Numbered from the stretch's first letter, positions 51,467 through 60,800 are shown. The stretch is 64,000 bases of DNA from Paraburkholderia domus (GCF_905220705.1 NZ_CAJNAT010000015.1:105322-169321); one strand, 5' to 3'. The notes: a model not told the origin generated them from the letters alone. Numbers and translations are program-made.

Positions 51467-52960
51467 TCAGAAGTCGCTATCGAGGCCGTCTTGAACCTGC
51501 TCGGCGGCGCGCAGGACAGCGCGCGCCTTGTTCTCGGTCTCTTGCCATTCGGATTCCGGCACCGAATCCGCGACTACACCCGCTGCCGCCTGCACATACA
51601 GATTGCCGTTGTGGATCACGCCGGTGCGGATCGTGATCGCCATATCCATTTCGCCGGTGAACGACAGATAGCCGACCGCACCGCCGTAGAGGCCGCGCTT
51701 CACCGGTTCCAGTTCGTCGATCAGTTCCATCGCGCGTACTTTCGGTGCGCCGGACAGCGTGCCGGCCGGGAAGGTGGCACGCAGCACGTCGAAATTGGTG
51801 GTGCCGGGCTTCAGCTTGCCTTCGACCGAGCTCACGATGTGCTGCACGTGCGAGTACTTTTCGATCACCATCTGATCGGTGACGACCACCGAACCGATCT
51901 GCGAAATCCGGCCTACGTCGTTACGGGCGAGGTCGATCAGCATGACGTGTTCGGCGATTTCCTTCGGATCGTTCAGGAGTTCGGTGGCGAGCTCGGCATC
52001 GCGTTCCGGCGTGTTGCCGCGCGGACGTGTGCCGGCGAGCGGCCGGATCGTCACGATGCGATCTTCGCCACGTTTTTCCTGACGTACCAGGATTTCCGGC
52101 GATGCACCGACTACGTGGAAGTCGCCGAAGTTGTAGTAATACATATACGGCGACGGATTCAGCGAGCGCAGCGCGCGGTACAGCGAAAGCGGATTGTCGC
52201 GATACGGCTTGGTCAGGCGCTGGCCGACCTGCACCTGCATCAGCTCGCCGGCCGCGATGTATTCCTTCGCTTTGCGGACCGCTGCCAGATAGTCGTCTTT
52301 CGCAAACTCGCGGTAAGTCTCGGTGCGCACGCTGGCCGACGTGACTGGCGGTTGCACGGTCGAGCGCAAACGCTGACGCAATTCACGCAGACGCTGCTTG
52401 GCTTTTGTGTACGCCTCGGGCTGCGTTGGGTCCGAGTACACCACCAGGTAGAGCTTGCCAGCGAGGTTGTCGATCACCGCGACTTCTTCGGTGAGCAGCA
52501 ACTGAATGTCCGGCAGGTTCAGATCGTCTTTCGGTGCGGTGTGCGCGAGCTTTTTCTCGATGTAGCGCACCGCGTCGTAGCCGAAGTAGCCCGCCAGACC
52601 GCCCGCGAAACGCGGCAGACCGGGGCGCTGCGCCACTTTGAAGCGGCCCTGGAATTGCTGGATGAACTCGAGCGGATCGCCCTCGTGCGTTTCGACGACT
52701 TTGCCGTCCCGTACGACTTCCGACACGCCGTTACGGGTGCGCAGCAGCGTGCGCGCCGGCAGGCCGATGAACGAATAGCGGCCGAAGCGTTCGCCGCCCA
52801 CTACCGATTCCAGCAGGAACGAGTTGGCGCCGTTGCGTTCGCTCTGCGCGAGCTTCAGATACAGCGAAAGCGGCGTTTCGAGGTCGGCGAGCGCTTCGGC
52901 GATCAGCGGAATGCGGTTGAATCCCTCGTTGGCGAGGGACTGGAATTCGAGTTCGGTCAT
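51467..52960 (-). CDS. trpE: Anthranilate synthase component I
   Basis: A 497-residue chorismate-utilising enzyme. The feedback-binding region includes LLESVVGGERFGRYSF (tryptophan inhibition site), and catalytic strings RPLAGTRPRGNTPERD, DLARNDVGRIS and PAGTLSGAPKVRAMELI are intact. Together with TrpG it makes anthranilate. AGGA precedes the ATG. It follows gph and a Trp-rich leader by about 280 bases, which supports attenuation control. Confidence 0.97.
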   Translation of the reverse strand: MTELEFQSLANEGFNRIPLIAEALADLETPLSLYLKLAQSERNGANSFLLESVVGGERFGRYSFIGLPARTLLRTRNGVSEVVRDGKVVETHEGDPLEFIQQFQGRFKVAQRPGLPRFAGGLAGYFGYDAVRYIEKKLAHTAPKDDLNLPDIQLLLTEEVAVIDNLAGKLYLVVYSDPTQPEAYTKAKQRLRELRQRLRSTVQPPVTSASVRTETYREFAKDDYLAAVRKAKEYIAAGELMQVQVGQRLTKPYRDNPLSLYRALRSLNPSPYMYYYNFGDFHVVGASPEILVRQEKRGEDRIVTIRPLAGTRPRGNTPERDAELATELLNDPKEIAEHVMLIDLARNDVGRISQIGSVVVTDQMVIEKYSHVQHIVSSVEGKLKPGTTNFDVLRATFPAGTLSGAPKVRAMELIDELEPVKRGLYGGAVGYLSFTGEMDMAITIRTGVIHNGNLYVQAAAGVVADSVPESEWQETENKARAVLRAAEQVQDGLDSDF

Positions 52961-53194
52961 GTTCCGATCCTGTACGTACGTCAGACGACACTATGCGTCG
53001 GACAAAGCGGGACGTTGCGTGGCCGGTCAGGCGTTCGTTCGACGTTTCGACACGATGATACCGACCGGCGCGAGTTTTCCACCGACGCACGCAAGGGGTT
53101 TCAGCGCACAGAGGTACTTTGCAGGTACACGATGGCCGAATCAACCGATGCAGCGAAACAAGGTGATGGAAAAAACGCGTGAGCGCAGCGAAGT

Positions 53195-53229
53195 AAAAAA
53201 CGGTTGCCGAAGACGAGCTTCAGCGTACC
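53195..53229 (-). terminator. Candidate trp attenuator terminator
   Basis: On the minus strand GGT-AC-GCTGAAG, loop CTCGT, CTTCGGC-A-ACC, then G and six Ts (53200-53195). An alternative hairpin ACCTC (53240-53236) with GAGGT (53231-53227) shares the GGT and would compete: antiterminator versus terminator. The structure follows the Trp leader peptide directly. Confidence 0.55.
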
Positions 53230-53239
53230 TCAGGCGAGG

Positions 53240-53314
53240 TTAGCGCGACCAGCGACGCCAGGGCCAGGCTCCCCGGTCGATGCTAATCAGACTCCGTTTT
53301 TTATTCAGAAACAT
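53240..53314 (-). CDS. trpL: trp operon leader peptide with clustered Trp codons
   Basis: A 24-codon open frame with Trp at 17, 19 and 22 (A-W-P-W-R-R-W-S-R then TAA), between gph and trpE. Three Trp in six codons in a frame ending just before a competing hairpin pair is the hallmark of ribosome-mediated attenuation: shortage of Trp-tRNA stalls the ribosome at these codons and would favour the antiterminator. The leader ATG has no good ribosome site and lies 16 bases after the gph stop, so it may be translated by coupling or reinitiation. Too short for routine gene callers. Confidence 0.7.
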   Translation of the reverse strand: MFLNKKRSLISIDRGAWPWRRWSR

Positions 53315-53330
53315 GAGGATGAGGGACTTT

Positions 53331-54047
53331 TCAAGTCGTGGAATGGTGCGCTGCGATAGCCTTGGCGGCATCGAGCAGCGAGGCAACTATACCATCGGAT
53401 TTTATTTCTTGTATAGCTCGGCCGTGGTTGTAGCCGTACGGCAGCGTCAGCGTTGCCATGCCCGCCGCGCGGCCCGCCAGCGCATCGTTTTCCGAATCGC
53501 CGATCGCGACCGTGGCATGCGGCGGGACGCCTAGCTGCGCCGCGGCGGTGAGCATCGGCAGCGGATCAGGTTTCTTTTTCGGCAGACTGTCGCCGCCGAG
53601 CACGACGCTGAAATACTGGCTGAGTCCGTATTGCCCCAGCAATTCGACCGCGAAACGGTGCGGTTTGTTGGTTACACAGGCGAGTTTGAGGCCGGCGTCG
53701 CGCATCGCTCTGAGCCCTGCTTCGACGTCGGGGTACAGTCGCGTGTGTATGCCGTTGATCTTTGCGTATTCCGCCTGATAGATGGCGAGCGCCTCGTCGA
53801 AACGGTCCTGTGCGTGGTCCGTTTCGAAGCGCTGAGCCAGCACGCTACGAATCAGATTCTCCGAGCCCTTGCCGATGTAGCCGACCACCTCTTCGCGCGA
53901 GGTTTCCGCCGCGTCGAGTTGCGCCAGCATGCCGTTCAGACCGGCGGTGAAATCGTCGGCGGTATCGATCATCGTGCCGTCAAGGTCGATGATCGCGGCT
54001 TGCAGGCGCGGGCCGGTGAAGGTCGGAGCAGGGAACGGAGTCGTCAT
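53331..54047 (-). CDS. gph: Phosphoglycolate phosphatase
   Basis: A 238-residue HAD hydrolase. DxDGT motif IDLDGTMIDTADD, motif II CVTNKPH, Lys in KKKPDPLPM and motif IV IGDSENDALAGRAAGM are intact. It dephosphorylates 2-phosphoglycolate from DNA repair or glycolate metabolism. It sits between rpe and the trp leader; rpe-gph linkage is widespread in proteobacteria. Confidence 0.95.
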   Translation of the reverse strand: MTTPFPAPTFTGPRLQAAIIDLDGTMIDTADDFTAGLNGMLAQLDAAETSREEVVGYIGKGSENLIRSVLAQRFETDHAQDRFDEALAIYQAEYAKINGIHTRLYPDVEAGLRAMRDAGLKLACVTNKPHRFAVELLGQYGLSQYFSVVLGGDSLPKKKPDPLPMLTAAAQLGVPPHATVAIGDSENDALAGRAAGMATLTLPYGYNHGRAIQEIKSDGIVASLLDAAKAIAAHHSTT

Positions 54048-54062
54048 CTTTAGTGCGGGATA

Positions 54063-54746
54063 TCAGTGCGCGATGTTGGCGAGTGCGGCGCGCATCTTGT
54101 CGATCACTGCCTTGTGATCCGGCGCGCCGAAGATCGCTGAGCCCGCCACGAACGTGTCCGCGCCAGCCGCCGCGATTTCGGCGATGTTATCGACCTTCAC
54201 GCCGCCGTCCACTTCGAGATGAATCTCGCGGCCGGTCTTTTCCTTGTAGGCGTCGATCCGCTTGCGCGCTTCGCGCAGTTTGACGAGCGCCTCAGGAATG
54301 AACGATTGACCGCCGAAGCCCGGATTCACCGACATGATCAGCACCAGATCGACCTTGTCCATCACGTAGTCCAGATGGTTCAGCGACGTGGCCGGGTTGA
54401 ACACGAGGCCGGCCTTGCAGCCGTGGTCGCGAATCAGTGACAGCGTGCGGTCGATATGGTCCGAGCCTTCCGGGTGAAAGCTGATCAGATTCGCGCCGGC
54501 CTTGGCGAAGTCCGGCACGATGCGGTCGACCGGGCGCACCATCAGGTGCACGTCGATCGGCACGTCTACGTGCGGGCGGATCGCTTCGCAGACGAGCGGG
54601 CCGATTGTCAGGTTCGGCACGTAATGGTTGTCCATCACGTCGAAGTGAATCCAGTCGGCGCCGGCGGCGACAACGTTGCGGACTTCTTCGCCAAGGCGGG
54701 CGAAATCGGCGGACAGAATGCTGGGGGCGATGCGGAATTGCGTCAT
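54063..54746 (-). CDS. rpe: Ribulose-phosphate 3-epimerase
   Basis: A 227-residue TIM-barrel epimerase interconverting ribulose-5-P and xylulose-5-P. APSILSADFARLGEE, HFDVMDNHYVPNLTIGP, MSVNPGFGGQ and EVDGGVK contain the metal and acid-base residues. Upstream gene of rpe-gph-trpEGDC, with 15 bases to gph. Confidence 0.98.
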   Translation of the reverse strand: MTQFRIAPSILSADFARLGEEVRNVVAAGADWIHFDVMDNHYVPNLTIGPLVCEAIRPHVDVPIDVHLMVRPVDRIVPDFAKAGANLISFHPEGSDHIDRTLSLIRDHGCKAGLVFNPATSLNHLDYVMDKVDLVLIMSVNPGFGGQSFIPEALVKLREARKRIDAYKEKTGREIHLEVDGGVKVDNIAEIAAAGADTFVAGSAIFGAPDHKAVIDKMRAALANIAH

Positions 54747-55023
54747 GGCGGGGGCGGATGCAAGCGGGAAAACGCCATTTTACCGTTTTGTGCGCTTCCG
54801 AACCGGCTCGCAGTCGGTTTGGGGCCGGCACCGGAAAGGCGCGGCAAAAGTGACAAAACGCCTTAGCGGCCCTCGGCCAGAGGGATTTGTCCGGTTGCGG
54901 GCGTGCCGCGCATCAAGCAGAATGCCAAACCATAAGCGCCGCTTTGCCAATGCGCCCGCAAACCATTGGCGTTCGGGGCTTTCCGCGATTTTTTACACCC
55001 CGTTTCACCAGACCGGAATCAGG

Positions 55024-55398
55024 ATGAGCCAGTACGAATTCAGCGTCTCGGCGCAGGTGCAGTTTCTGCCCGAAGAGTCGGACCCGGAGCGCCGCCAGTA
55101 TGCGTTTGCATACACGCTGACTATCCGTAACAGCGGCCAGGTGCCCGCGCAATTGATTGCGCGGCACTGGGTGATTACCGACAGCGACAACAATGTCCAG
55201 GAAGTAAAAGGCTTGGGCGTGGTCGGGCATCAGCCATTGCTCAAACCGGGCGAGCACTTCGAATATACGAGTTGGGCCGTGATCGCCACGCCGGTCGGCA
55301 CCATGCGCGGCGACTATTTCTGCGTGGCGGAGGACGGCGAGCGCTTCGACGCACCCGTGCCCGAGTTCATTCTGCGTATGCCGCGTACTTTGCATTGA
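55024..55398 (+). CDS. apaG: ApaG family protein
   Basis: A 124-residue beta-sandwich (fibronectin III-like) protein. FLPEESDPERRQYAFAYT near the start and MRGDYFCVAEDGERFDAPVPEF at the end are diagnostic ApaG strings. Role debated: cobalt/magnesium tolerance and a link to ApaH have been reported for relatives. ATG 55024 follows ATCAGG; the frame extends far upstream without conservation. Divergent from rpe. Confidence 0.95.
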   Translation: MSQYEFSVSAQVQFLPEESDPERRQYAFAYTLTIRNSGQVPAQLIARHWVITDSDNNVQEVKGLGVVGHQPLLKPGEHFEYTSWAVIATPVGTMRGDYFCVAEDGERFDAPVPEFILRMPRTLH

Positions 55399-55444
55399 AC
55401 CGAGGGCGCGACTCGCGGTCTTTAAAAAGCTTTGCGGCGCAACT

Positions 55445-55606
55445 TTACTGAGATTTTTGCTGCTTTTGCTGTTCATTGGTGGCGGCGCGCGCGGCCTTTT
55501 TCTTGCCGGACGACGTCCAGACAACGATAAAGACGAGCAGGAAGAGCGCGAGGAGCGATTCCAGCGCGAAGATGAGCATCGGGTATTCGTCGAACAGATC
55601 AGACAT
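55445..55606 (-). CDS. Small single-span membrane protein
   Basis: A 53-residue protein beginning MSDLFDEYPMLIFALESLLALFLLVFIVVW, with one predicted membrane helix (about 10-30), then a basic, Lys/Ala/Gln-rich cytoplasmic tail. Its start is 28 bases from the mltA start, in divergent orientation. I do not recognise the family. Ribosome site is weak, so existence is moderately supported. Confidence 0.5.
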   Translation of the reverse strand: MSDLFDEYPMLIFALESLLALFLLVFIVVWTSSGKKKAARAATNEQQKQQKSQ

Positions 55607-55634
55607 GGCGGTTTCCATCAAGAACGAACATTGT

Positions 55635-56759
55635 ATGCGTTTTGTCCGCACGGCCGGAGCATGGCTCGGGGCGCTTTCGGTCGCGGTGATGCTGGCGTCC
55701 TGCGGTGGCGGTGGCTCGATCCGGCCTTCGGTTTCGCCGCCCACGGGTGCCGCGATCATACCTGGACAGATCGCCGCGACGCGGCTGACAGCCGTGGCCT
55801 GGCAGCAGGTGCCGGGGTGGCAGGACGATTCCCTGATCGGCGCAACGGCTGCGTTGCGGCAAAACTGCCAGAGGCTTGCGCGTCAACCGAACTGGGCCCG
55901 CGCATGCGCGGCGGCCTCGCAGATCGACGATCTGGACGTCACCGGCGCGCGAGCGTTTTTCGAGGCGTATTTCACGCCGTTCCAGCTAGCCAATAACGAC
56001 GGTACGCTTGACGGCCTCGTCACAGGCTACTACGAGCCGTTGCTGCGCGGTTCGCGTACGCGGCATGGCGTGTATCAAACGGCGCTGTACCGCTGGCCAT
56101 CCGGTTATCGCGCGGGTGCGCCACTGCCGGCACGTGCGCAACTCGAGCGCGCGGGCGTGCTCAATGGCAATGAACTCGTGTGGGTCGACGATCCGATCGA
56201 AGCCTTCTTCCTGCAAGTGCAAGGTTCCGGGCGCGTCGTGATGGAAGACGGCAGCGTGATGCGGGTCGGATTTGGTGGCACGAACAATCAGCCGTACAAG
56301 TCGATTGGGCGGTGGCTGCTCGATCGCGGCGAATTGACGCCGGCGCAGGCGACCATGCAAGGCATCAAGGCATGGGCGCGAGCCAACCCCACGCGGGTCG
56401 ACGCGTTGCTCGATACGAATCCGCGTTTCGTGTTTTTCCGCGAGATGCCGTCGGGCGAGAGCGCGCCGAGCGGCGCGGCAGATGGTCCAATCGGTGCACT
56501 GGGTGTGCCATTGACGCCGGAGCGGTCGATCGCGGTGGATCCCACTTCGATTCCGCTCGGGACGCCGGTGTTCTTGCAGACCACGCGTCCGTTGACAAAT
56601 TCGCCGATGAATCGTCTCGTCTTTGCTCAGGACACGGGTTCCGCGATTAAAGGCGGCGTGCGCGCGGACTACTTCTGGGGCCTCGGCGACGATGCCGGCG
56701 ATCTGGCCGGCAAGATGAAGCAGGGCGGCCGGATGTGGTTGTTGCTGCCGAATTCGTGA
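55635..56759 (+). CDS. mltA: Membrane-bound lytic murein transglycosylase A
   Basis: A 374-residue lipoprotein enzyme. The lipobox is LASC (VMLASCGGGG) after a short signal. The MltA domain includes GYYEPLLRGSR and FFLQVQGSGRV, and the C-terminal 3D domain DTGSAIKGGVRADYFWG holds the conserved Asp residues. It cleaves peptidoglycan to 1,6-anhydro products at the outer membrane. ATG 55635 gives the lipobox; upstream frame is non-coding. Confidence 0.94.
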   Translation: MRFVRTAGAWLGALSVAVMLASCGGGGSIRPSVSPPTGAAIIPGQIAATRLTAVAWQQVPGWQDDSLIGATAALRQNCQRLARQPNWARACAAASQIDDLDVTGARAFFEAYFTPFQLANNDGTLDGLVTGYYEPLLRGSRTRHGVYQTALYRWPSGYRAGAPLPARAQLERAGVLNGNELVWVDDPIEAFFLQVQGSGRVVMEDGSVMRVGFGGTNNQPYKSIGRWLLDRGELTPAQATMQGIKAWARANPTRVDALLDTNPRFVFFREMPSGESAPSGAADGPIGALGVPLTPERSIAVDPTSIPLGTPVFLQTTRPLTNSPMNRLVFAQDTGSAIKGGVRADYFWGLGDDAGDLAGKMKQGGRMWLLLPNS

Positions 56760-56782
56760 GGGTATGCAAGGTCGGCATATTC

Positions 56783-56816
56783 GATAACGGCGCTGACGCT
56801 GATCAGCTCCGTTATC
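56783..56816. terminator. Hairpin between mltA and paaK
   Basis: GATAACGG (56783-56790) and CCGTTATC (56809-56816), with CTGA/TCAG pairing inside, form a strong hairpin between convergent genes. There is no clear T-run. Confidence 0.55.
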
Positions 56817-56846
56817 TGGTATCAACCTTCGGCGTTTCGGCTTCGC

Positions 56847-58151
56847 TTAGAGCCCCGACTTCCGCTTGTCCACCACCCGCCGTGCTTTGCCGACCGAACG
56901 CTCGATGCCGTTCACAGCCAGCACGTTCACGATCGCACTCACGCCGATCAGCGCCTTGATGTCGTAGGTGAGCGCCTGTTTTGCCGTGGTCAGCGCGGCA
57001 GTATCCGGCGCCGATTCGGGGCAGGGCTCGACATTCAACGTCAGTACATCGAGCGGGCCTTCCTTCGTCAGCACGATCTGATAGTGCGGCGCCAGGGCGC
57101 GTTGTTTGAGTAGCAACTCTTCGATCTGCGTCGGGAACACGTTGACGCCGCGAACGATCATCATGTCGTCTGAACGGCCCGTGATCTTTTCCATCCGGCG
57201 CATGGTGCGCGCGCTGCCCGGCAAGAGGCGCGTCAAATCGCGCGTCCGGTATCGAACGATCGGCAGCGCTTCCTTGGTCAACGACGTGAATACCAGTTCG
57301 CCGAGTTCGCCATCCGGCAGCACTTCGCCGGTTTCGGGATCGATGATCTCGGGATAGAAATGATCTTCCCAGATGGTCGGGCCGTCTTTGGTCTCGACGC
57401 ATTCCGAAGCGACGCCAGGTCCCATCACTTCTGATAAGCCGTAGATATCGACCGCGTCGATGCCCATGCGCTTTTCGATCGCCTGGCGCATGTCGTTGGT
57501 CCACGGTTCCGCGCCGAAGATGCCGAGGCGCAGCGAGCAATTCGCCGGATCGATACCTTGCCGTTCGAGTTCGTCGGCGATCGACAGCATGTAGCTCGGC
57601 GTCACCATGATGATGTCGGGCCGGAAGTCCTGAATCAGTTGCACCTGCTTTTCAGTCTGACCACCGCCGAACGGGATTACCGTCAGTCCTGCACGCTCGG
57701 CACCGTAGTGTGCGCCCAGGCCGCCAGTGAACAAACCGTAGCCGTAGCTCACGTGAACCTTGTCGCCGCGTTTCGCGCCTGCGGCACGGATCGAACGTGC
57801 GACGAGATTTGCCCATGTATCGATATCGCGCGCCGTGTAGCCGACGACCGTCGGCTTGCCCGTCGTACCGGACGACGCGTGGATCCGCGAGATCTGTTCC
57901 TGCGGCACCGCGAACATGCCGAACGGGTAGCTGTCGCGCAGATCCTTCTTGGTGGTGAAGGGGAAGCGCGCCAGGTCCGCGAGAGTCTTCACTTCGCTCG
58001 GGTGGACGCCGGCTTCATCGAACTTGCGCCGATAGACCGGCGAATTCTCATAAGCGTGGTTCAGCGACCATTTGAGCCGTTCGAGTTGGAGCGCGGCGAG
58101 TTCGTCGCGGCTGGCTGTCTCGATGGGATCGAGCGGGAGGGCGGTGGTCAT
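56847..58151 (-). CDS. paaK: Phenylacetate-CoA ligase
   Basis: A 434-residue adenylate-forming enzyme that makes phenylacetyl-CoA, first step of aerobic phenylacetate degradation. ATP loop SSGTTGKPTVVGYT, IYGLSEVMGPG and YRTRDLTRLLPG motifs are present. It ends the paa gene group on this strand, 127 bases after paaI. Confidence 0.95.
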   Translation of the reverse strand: MTTALPLDPIETASRDELAALQLERLKWSLNHAYENSPVYRRKFDEAGVHPSEVKTLADLARFPFTTKKDLRDSYPFGMFAVPQEQISRIHASSGTTGKPTVVGYTARDIDTWANLVARSIRAAGAKRGDKVHVSYGYGLFTGGLGAHYGAERAGLTVIPFGGGQTEKQVQLIQDFRPDIIMVTPSYMLSIADELERQGIDPANCSLRLGIFGAEPWTNDMRQAIEKRMGIDAVDIYGLSEVMGPGVASECVETKDGPTIWEDHFYPEIIDPETGEVLPDGELGELVFTSLTKEALPIVRYRTRDLTRLLPGSARTMRRMEKITGRSDDMMIVRGVNVFPTQIEELLLKQRALAPHYQIVLTKEGPLDVLTLNVEPCPESAPDTAALTTAKQALTYDIKALIGVSAIVNVLAVNGIERSVGKARRVVDKRKSGL

Positions 58152-58278
58152 CGAATGTCTCCTTGCTGCCTCAATGCTTGAGTCTGGTGTGCGGTGCGCT
58201 TGCGCGCAAAACCGGGGACTCGTTGCTATCTATGTAGGTGCTGCCAATGTGCCGGGGTCCTGCTTTTCAATCTGCCGC

Positions 58279-58740
58279 TCAATCGCCCGTAGGAATCAGG
58301 TTGCCTTTGATCTGCGCAGATTTGCCGCGAAACATCGCCACGGTCTCTTCTGCGCGATTCGTGACGCGAATATCGTAAATGCCGGTGCGACCGCTGAGCG
58401 TTTGCTCGACCGCTTCGGCCGTCAACACGTCGCCGCCTTTTACCGGCCTCAGGAATTCGATTGAGCAGCCGGCTGCGACTGTGTTGATGTTGTACGTGTT
58501 ACAGGCGAAAGCGAACGTCGAATCAGCGAGCGTGAAAATCAGGCCGCCGTGGCAAATCTGATGACCGTTCAGGAAGTCGTCGCGCACGGCCATGCGCAGA
58601 CGCGCGTAACCTGCGCGCACTTCTACGATTTCGAGTCCAAGCGCCCGGCTGCACGCGTCGTTTTCGTACATGGCGGCAGCGGTTGCGCGGGCGAGTTCGT
58701 CGGGCGTCATGTGGGTCGGGTGGTTCGGTTGTGCGGACAT
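58279..58740 (-). CDS. paaI: Hydroxyphenylacetyl-CoA thioesterase PaaI
   Basis: A 153-residue hot-dog thioesterase. The strings NGHQICHGGLIFTLADSTFAFACN and GRTGIYDIRVTN match PaaI, which hydrolyses blocked ring-CoA intermediates to rescue CoA in the phenylacetate pathway. ATG 58740 (MSAQPNHPTHMTPDELA) starts one base after the paaG stop (TGACATG). Confidence 0.93.
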   Translation of the reverse strand: MSAQPNHPTHMTPDELARATAAAMYENDACSRALGLEIVEVRAGYARLRMAVRDDFLNGHQICHGGLIFTLADSTFAFACNTYNINTVAAGCSIEFLRPVKGGDVLTAEAVEQTLSGRTGIYDIRVTNRAEETVAMFRGKSAQIKGNLIPTGD

Positions 58741-58741
58741 G

Positions 58742-59533
58742 TCAGCGACCCTCGAAGCGCGGCGCGCGTTTTTCCACAAAGGCTTGCACGCCCTCCGCAT
58801 AATCGTGGGAAGCACCGAGTTTGCGTTGCAGATCGCGTTCGAGATCGAGTTGCTGATCCAGGGTCTGCGTTGCACCCGTGCGCATTGCCTGCTTGATCGC
58901 GGCGATGGCACGCGTGGGCTGCTGCGCCAGTTGTGCCGCGAGTTTGCTTGCCGTGGTGGCCAACTCGGTGTCATCAACCGTTTGCCAGATCAACCCCCAG
59001 CTTTCGGCTTTCTCCGCGCTCAGTTTGTCGCCGGTGATGGCGAGACCCAAGGCGCGTGCCATGCCGACGCGTTGCGGCAGGAACCAGGTGCCGCCCGAGT
59101 CCGGCACGAGGCCGATCTTCACGAATGCCTGGATGAAGCTGGCCGAACGCGCCGCAAGCACGAGATCGCAAGCCAGCGCCAGATTGGCGCCTGCGCCGGC
59201 AGCCGTGCCGTTGACCGCAGCAATCACAGGCAATGGCAATGCTTGCAGGCGGCGAATCAGCGGATTGAAATGCGCGTCGACCAGTTCGCCCAGATCGGTC
59301 ATCGCGCCCGGCGTGAAGTCGAGATCCGCCAGATCCTGTCCTGCGCAGAAGCCGCGGCCTGCACCGGTCAGCACGAGCGCGCGGGCGCCGGACGCTTCAA
59401 CCTCGCCGAGTGCCGAGCTTAATTCCTGGTGCATCGCGCGCGTAAAGCTGTTGAGCTTGTCCGGGCGGTTCAGCGTGATGGTCGCTACATGGCTCGATGC
59501 GTCCAAGTCGACGCGAATCGCTTCATATGACAT
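58742..59533 (-). CDS. paaG: Ring 1,2-epoxyphenylacetyl-CoA isomerase PaaG
   Basis: A 263-residue crotonase-fold enzyme converting the ring-epoxide of phenylacetyl-CoA to oxepin-CoA. TLNRPDKLNSF, GAGRGFCAGQDLADL and AVNGTAAGAGANLALACDLVLAA form the oxyanion hole and active site. ATG 59533 chosen; the open frame continues upstream without conservation. Confidence 0.92.
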   Translation of the reverse strand: MSYEAIRVDLDASSHVATITLNRPDKLNSFTRAMHQELSSALGEVEASGARALVLTGAGRGFCAGQDLADLDFTPGAMTDLGELVDAHFNPLIRRLQALPLPVIAAVNGTAAGAGANLALACDLVLAARSASFIQAFVKIGLVPDSGGTWFLPQRVGMARALGLAITGDKLSAEKAESWGLIWQTVDDTELATTASKLAAQLAQQPTRAIAAIKQAMRTGATQTLDQQLDLERDLQRKLGASHDYAEGVQAFVEKRAPRFEGR

Positions 59534-59580
59534 TGGGTGTCTCCTCAAAGTCTCTTTGACCGGTGGGTGCGGCGTTGGTC

Positions 59581-60783
59581 TCAGACCCGCTCGATCACCA
59601 ATGCGATGCCTTGGCCCACGCCGATACACATCGTGCAAAGCGCAAATCGGCCGTTGATTCGTTCCAGCTGATAAAGCGCAGTGGTGATCAAACGCGCGCC
59701 GGATGCGCCGAGCGGGTGGCCGAGCGCAATCGCTCCGCCATTCGGATTGACGCGCGGATCGTCGTCGCGCAGACCGAGCGTGCGCAAGACCGCCAATCCC
59801 TGCGATGCGAAGGCCTCGTTCAACTCGATCACGTCGAATTGGTCGAGAGTCATGTTCAGTTGCTTCAGCAGCTTTTGCGTGGCCGGCGCCGGGCCAATGC
59901 CCATGATGCGCGGTTCAACGCCCGCCGTTGCCATGCCCACCACGCGCGCACGGCGACGCAATCCGTATTGATCGGCAGCTTCGCGATTCGCGAGCAGCAG
60001 TGCGCATGCACCGTCGTTCACACCCGATGCATTGCCGGCGGTCACGCTGCCGTCGGGGCGGACCACGCCCTTGAGCTTGCCGAGGCTTTCGAGCGACGTT
60101 TCGCGTGGATGCTCGTCGAGCGTTACGAGTACGGGGTCGCCTTTCTTCTGCGCAATTTCAACACCGACGATTTCCTGGGCCAAAGTGCCATCACGCTGCG
60201 CGCGGGCTGCCTTTCGCTGGCTCGACAGCGCAAACGCGTCCTGATCCGCACGGCTGATGCCGAACTCGACGGCGACGTTTTCCGCCGTCTCCGGCATCGA
60301 ATCGACGCCATATTGGCGCTTCATCAGCGGATTGATGAAGCGCCAGCCGATAGTCGTGTCGTAAATATCGGCCTGCCGCGAGAACGCGCTGCTGGCCTTG
60401 CCCATCACGAACGGCGCGCGCGTCATGCTTTCGACACCGCCTGCAATCATTAGCCGCGCTTCGCCAGCCTTGATGGCGCGAGCAGCCGTGCCCACCGCGT
60501 CCATGCCCGAGCCGCACAGCCGGTTGATGGTTGTTCCGGATGCATCCGTGGGCAAGCCGGCCAGCAACGCCGACATGCGGGCGACGTTGCGGTTGTCGTC
60601 ACCGGCCTGATTGGCGCAGCCGTAGATCACGTCGTCGAGGGCTTGCCAGACGACGCCAGGGTTGCGCTCGATCAGCGCCTTGATCGGTACGGCGCCGAGG
60701 TCGTCGGCGCGGACATCCTTAAGGGCGCCGCCGTAGCGGCCGATTGGAGTGCGAATCGCGTCGCAAATGAAGGCGTCGTTCAT
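59581..60783 (-). CDS. 3-oxoadipyl-CoA thiolase
   Basis: A 400-residue thiolase of the PcaF/PaaJ type. Nucleophile Cys in INRLCGSGMDA, His in GGAIALGHPLGASGAR and second Cys in LCTMCIGVGQG. It cleaves 3-oxoadipyl-CoA (or the dehydroadipyl-CoA of the paa pathway) to succinyl-CoA and acetyl-CoA. ATG 60783 has AGGAAC upstream. Whether it is named paaJ or pcaF cannot be settled from sequence here, but the paa context favours PaaJ. Confidence 0.92.
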   Translation of the reverse strand: MNDAFICDAIRTPIGRYGGALKDVRADDLGAVPIKALIERNPGVVWQALDDVIYGCANQAGDDNRNVARMSALLAGLPTDASGTTINRLCGSGMDAVGTAARAIKAGEARLMIAGGVESMTRAPFVMGKASSAFSRQADIYDTTIGWRFINPLMKRQYGVDSMPETAENVAVEFGISRADQDAFALSSQRKAARAQRDGTLAQEIVGVEIAQKKGDPVLVTLDEHPRETSLESLGKLKGVVRPDGSVTAGNASGVNDGACALLLANREAADQYGLRRRARVVGMATAGVEPRIMGIGPAPATQKLLKQLNMTLDQFDVIELNEAFASQGLAVLRTLGLRDDDPRVNPNGGAIALGHPLGASGARLITTALYQLERINGRFALCTMCIGVGQGIALVIERV

Positions 60784-60800
60784 GTGGGTTCCTGCTGGGA

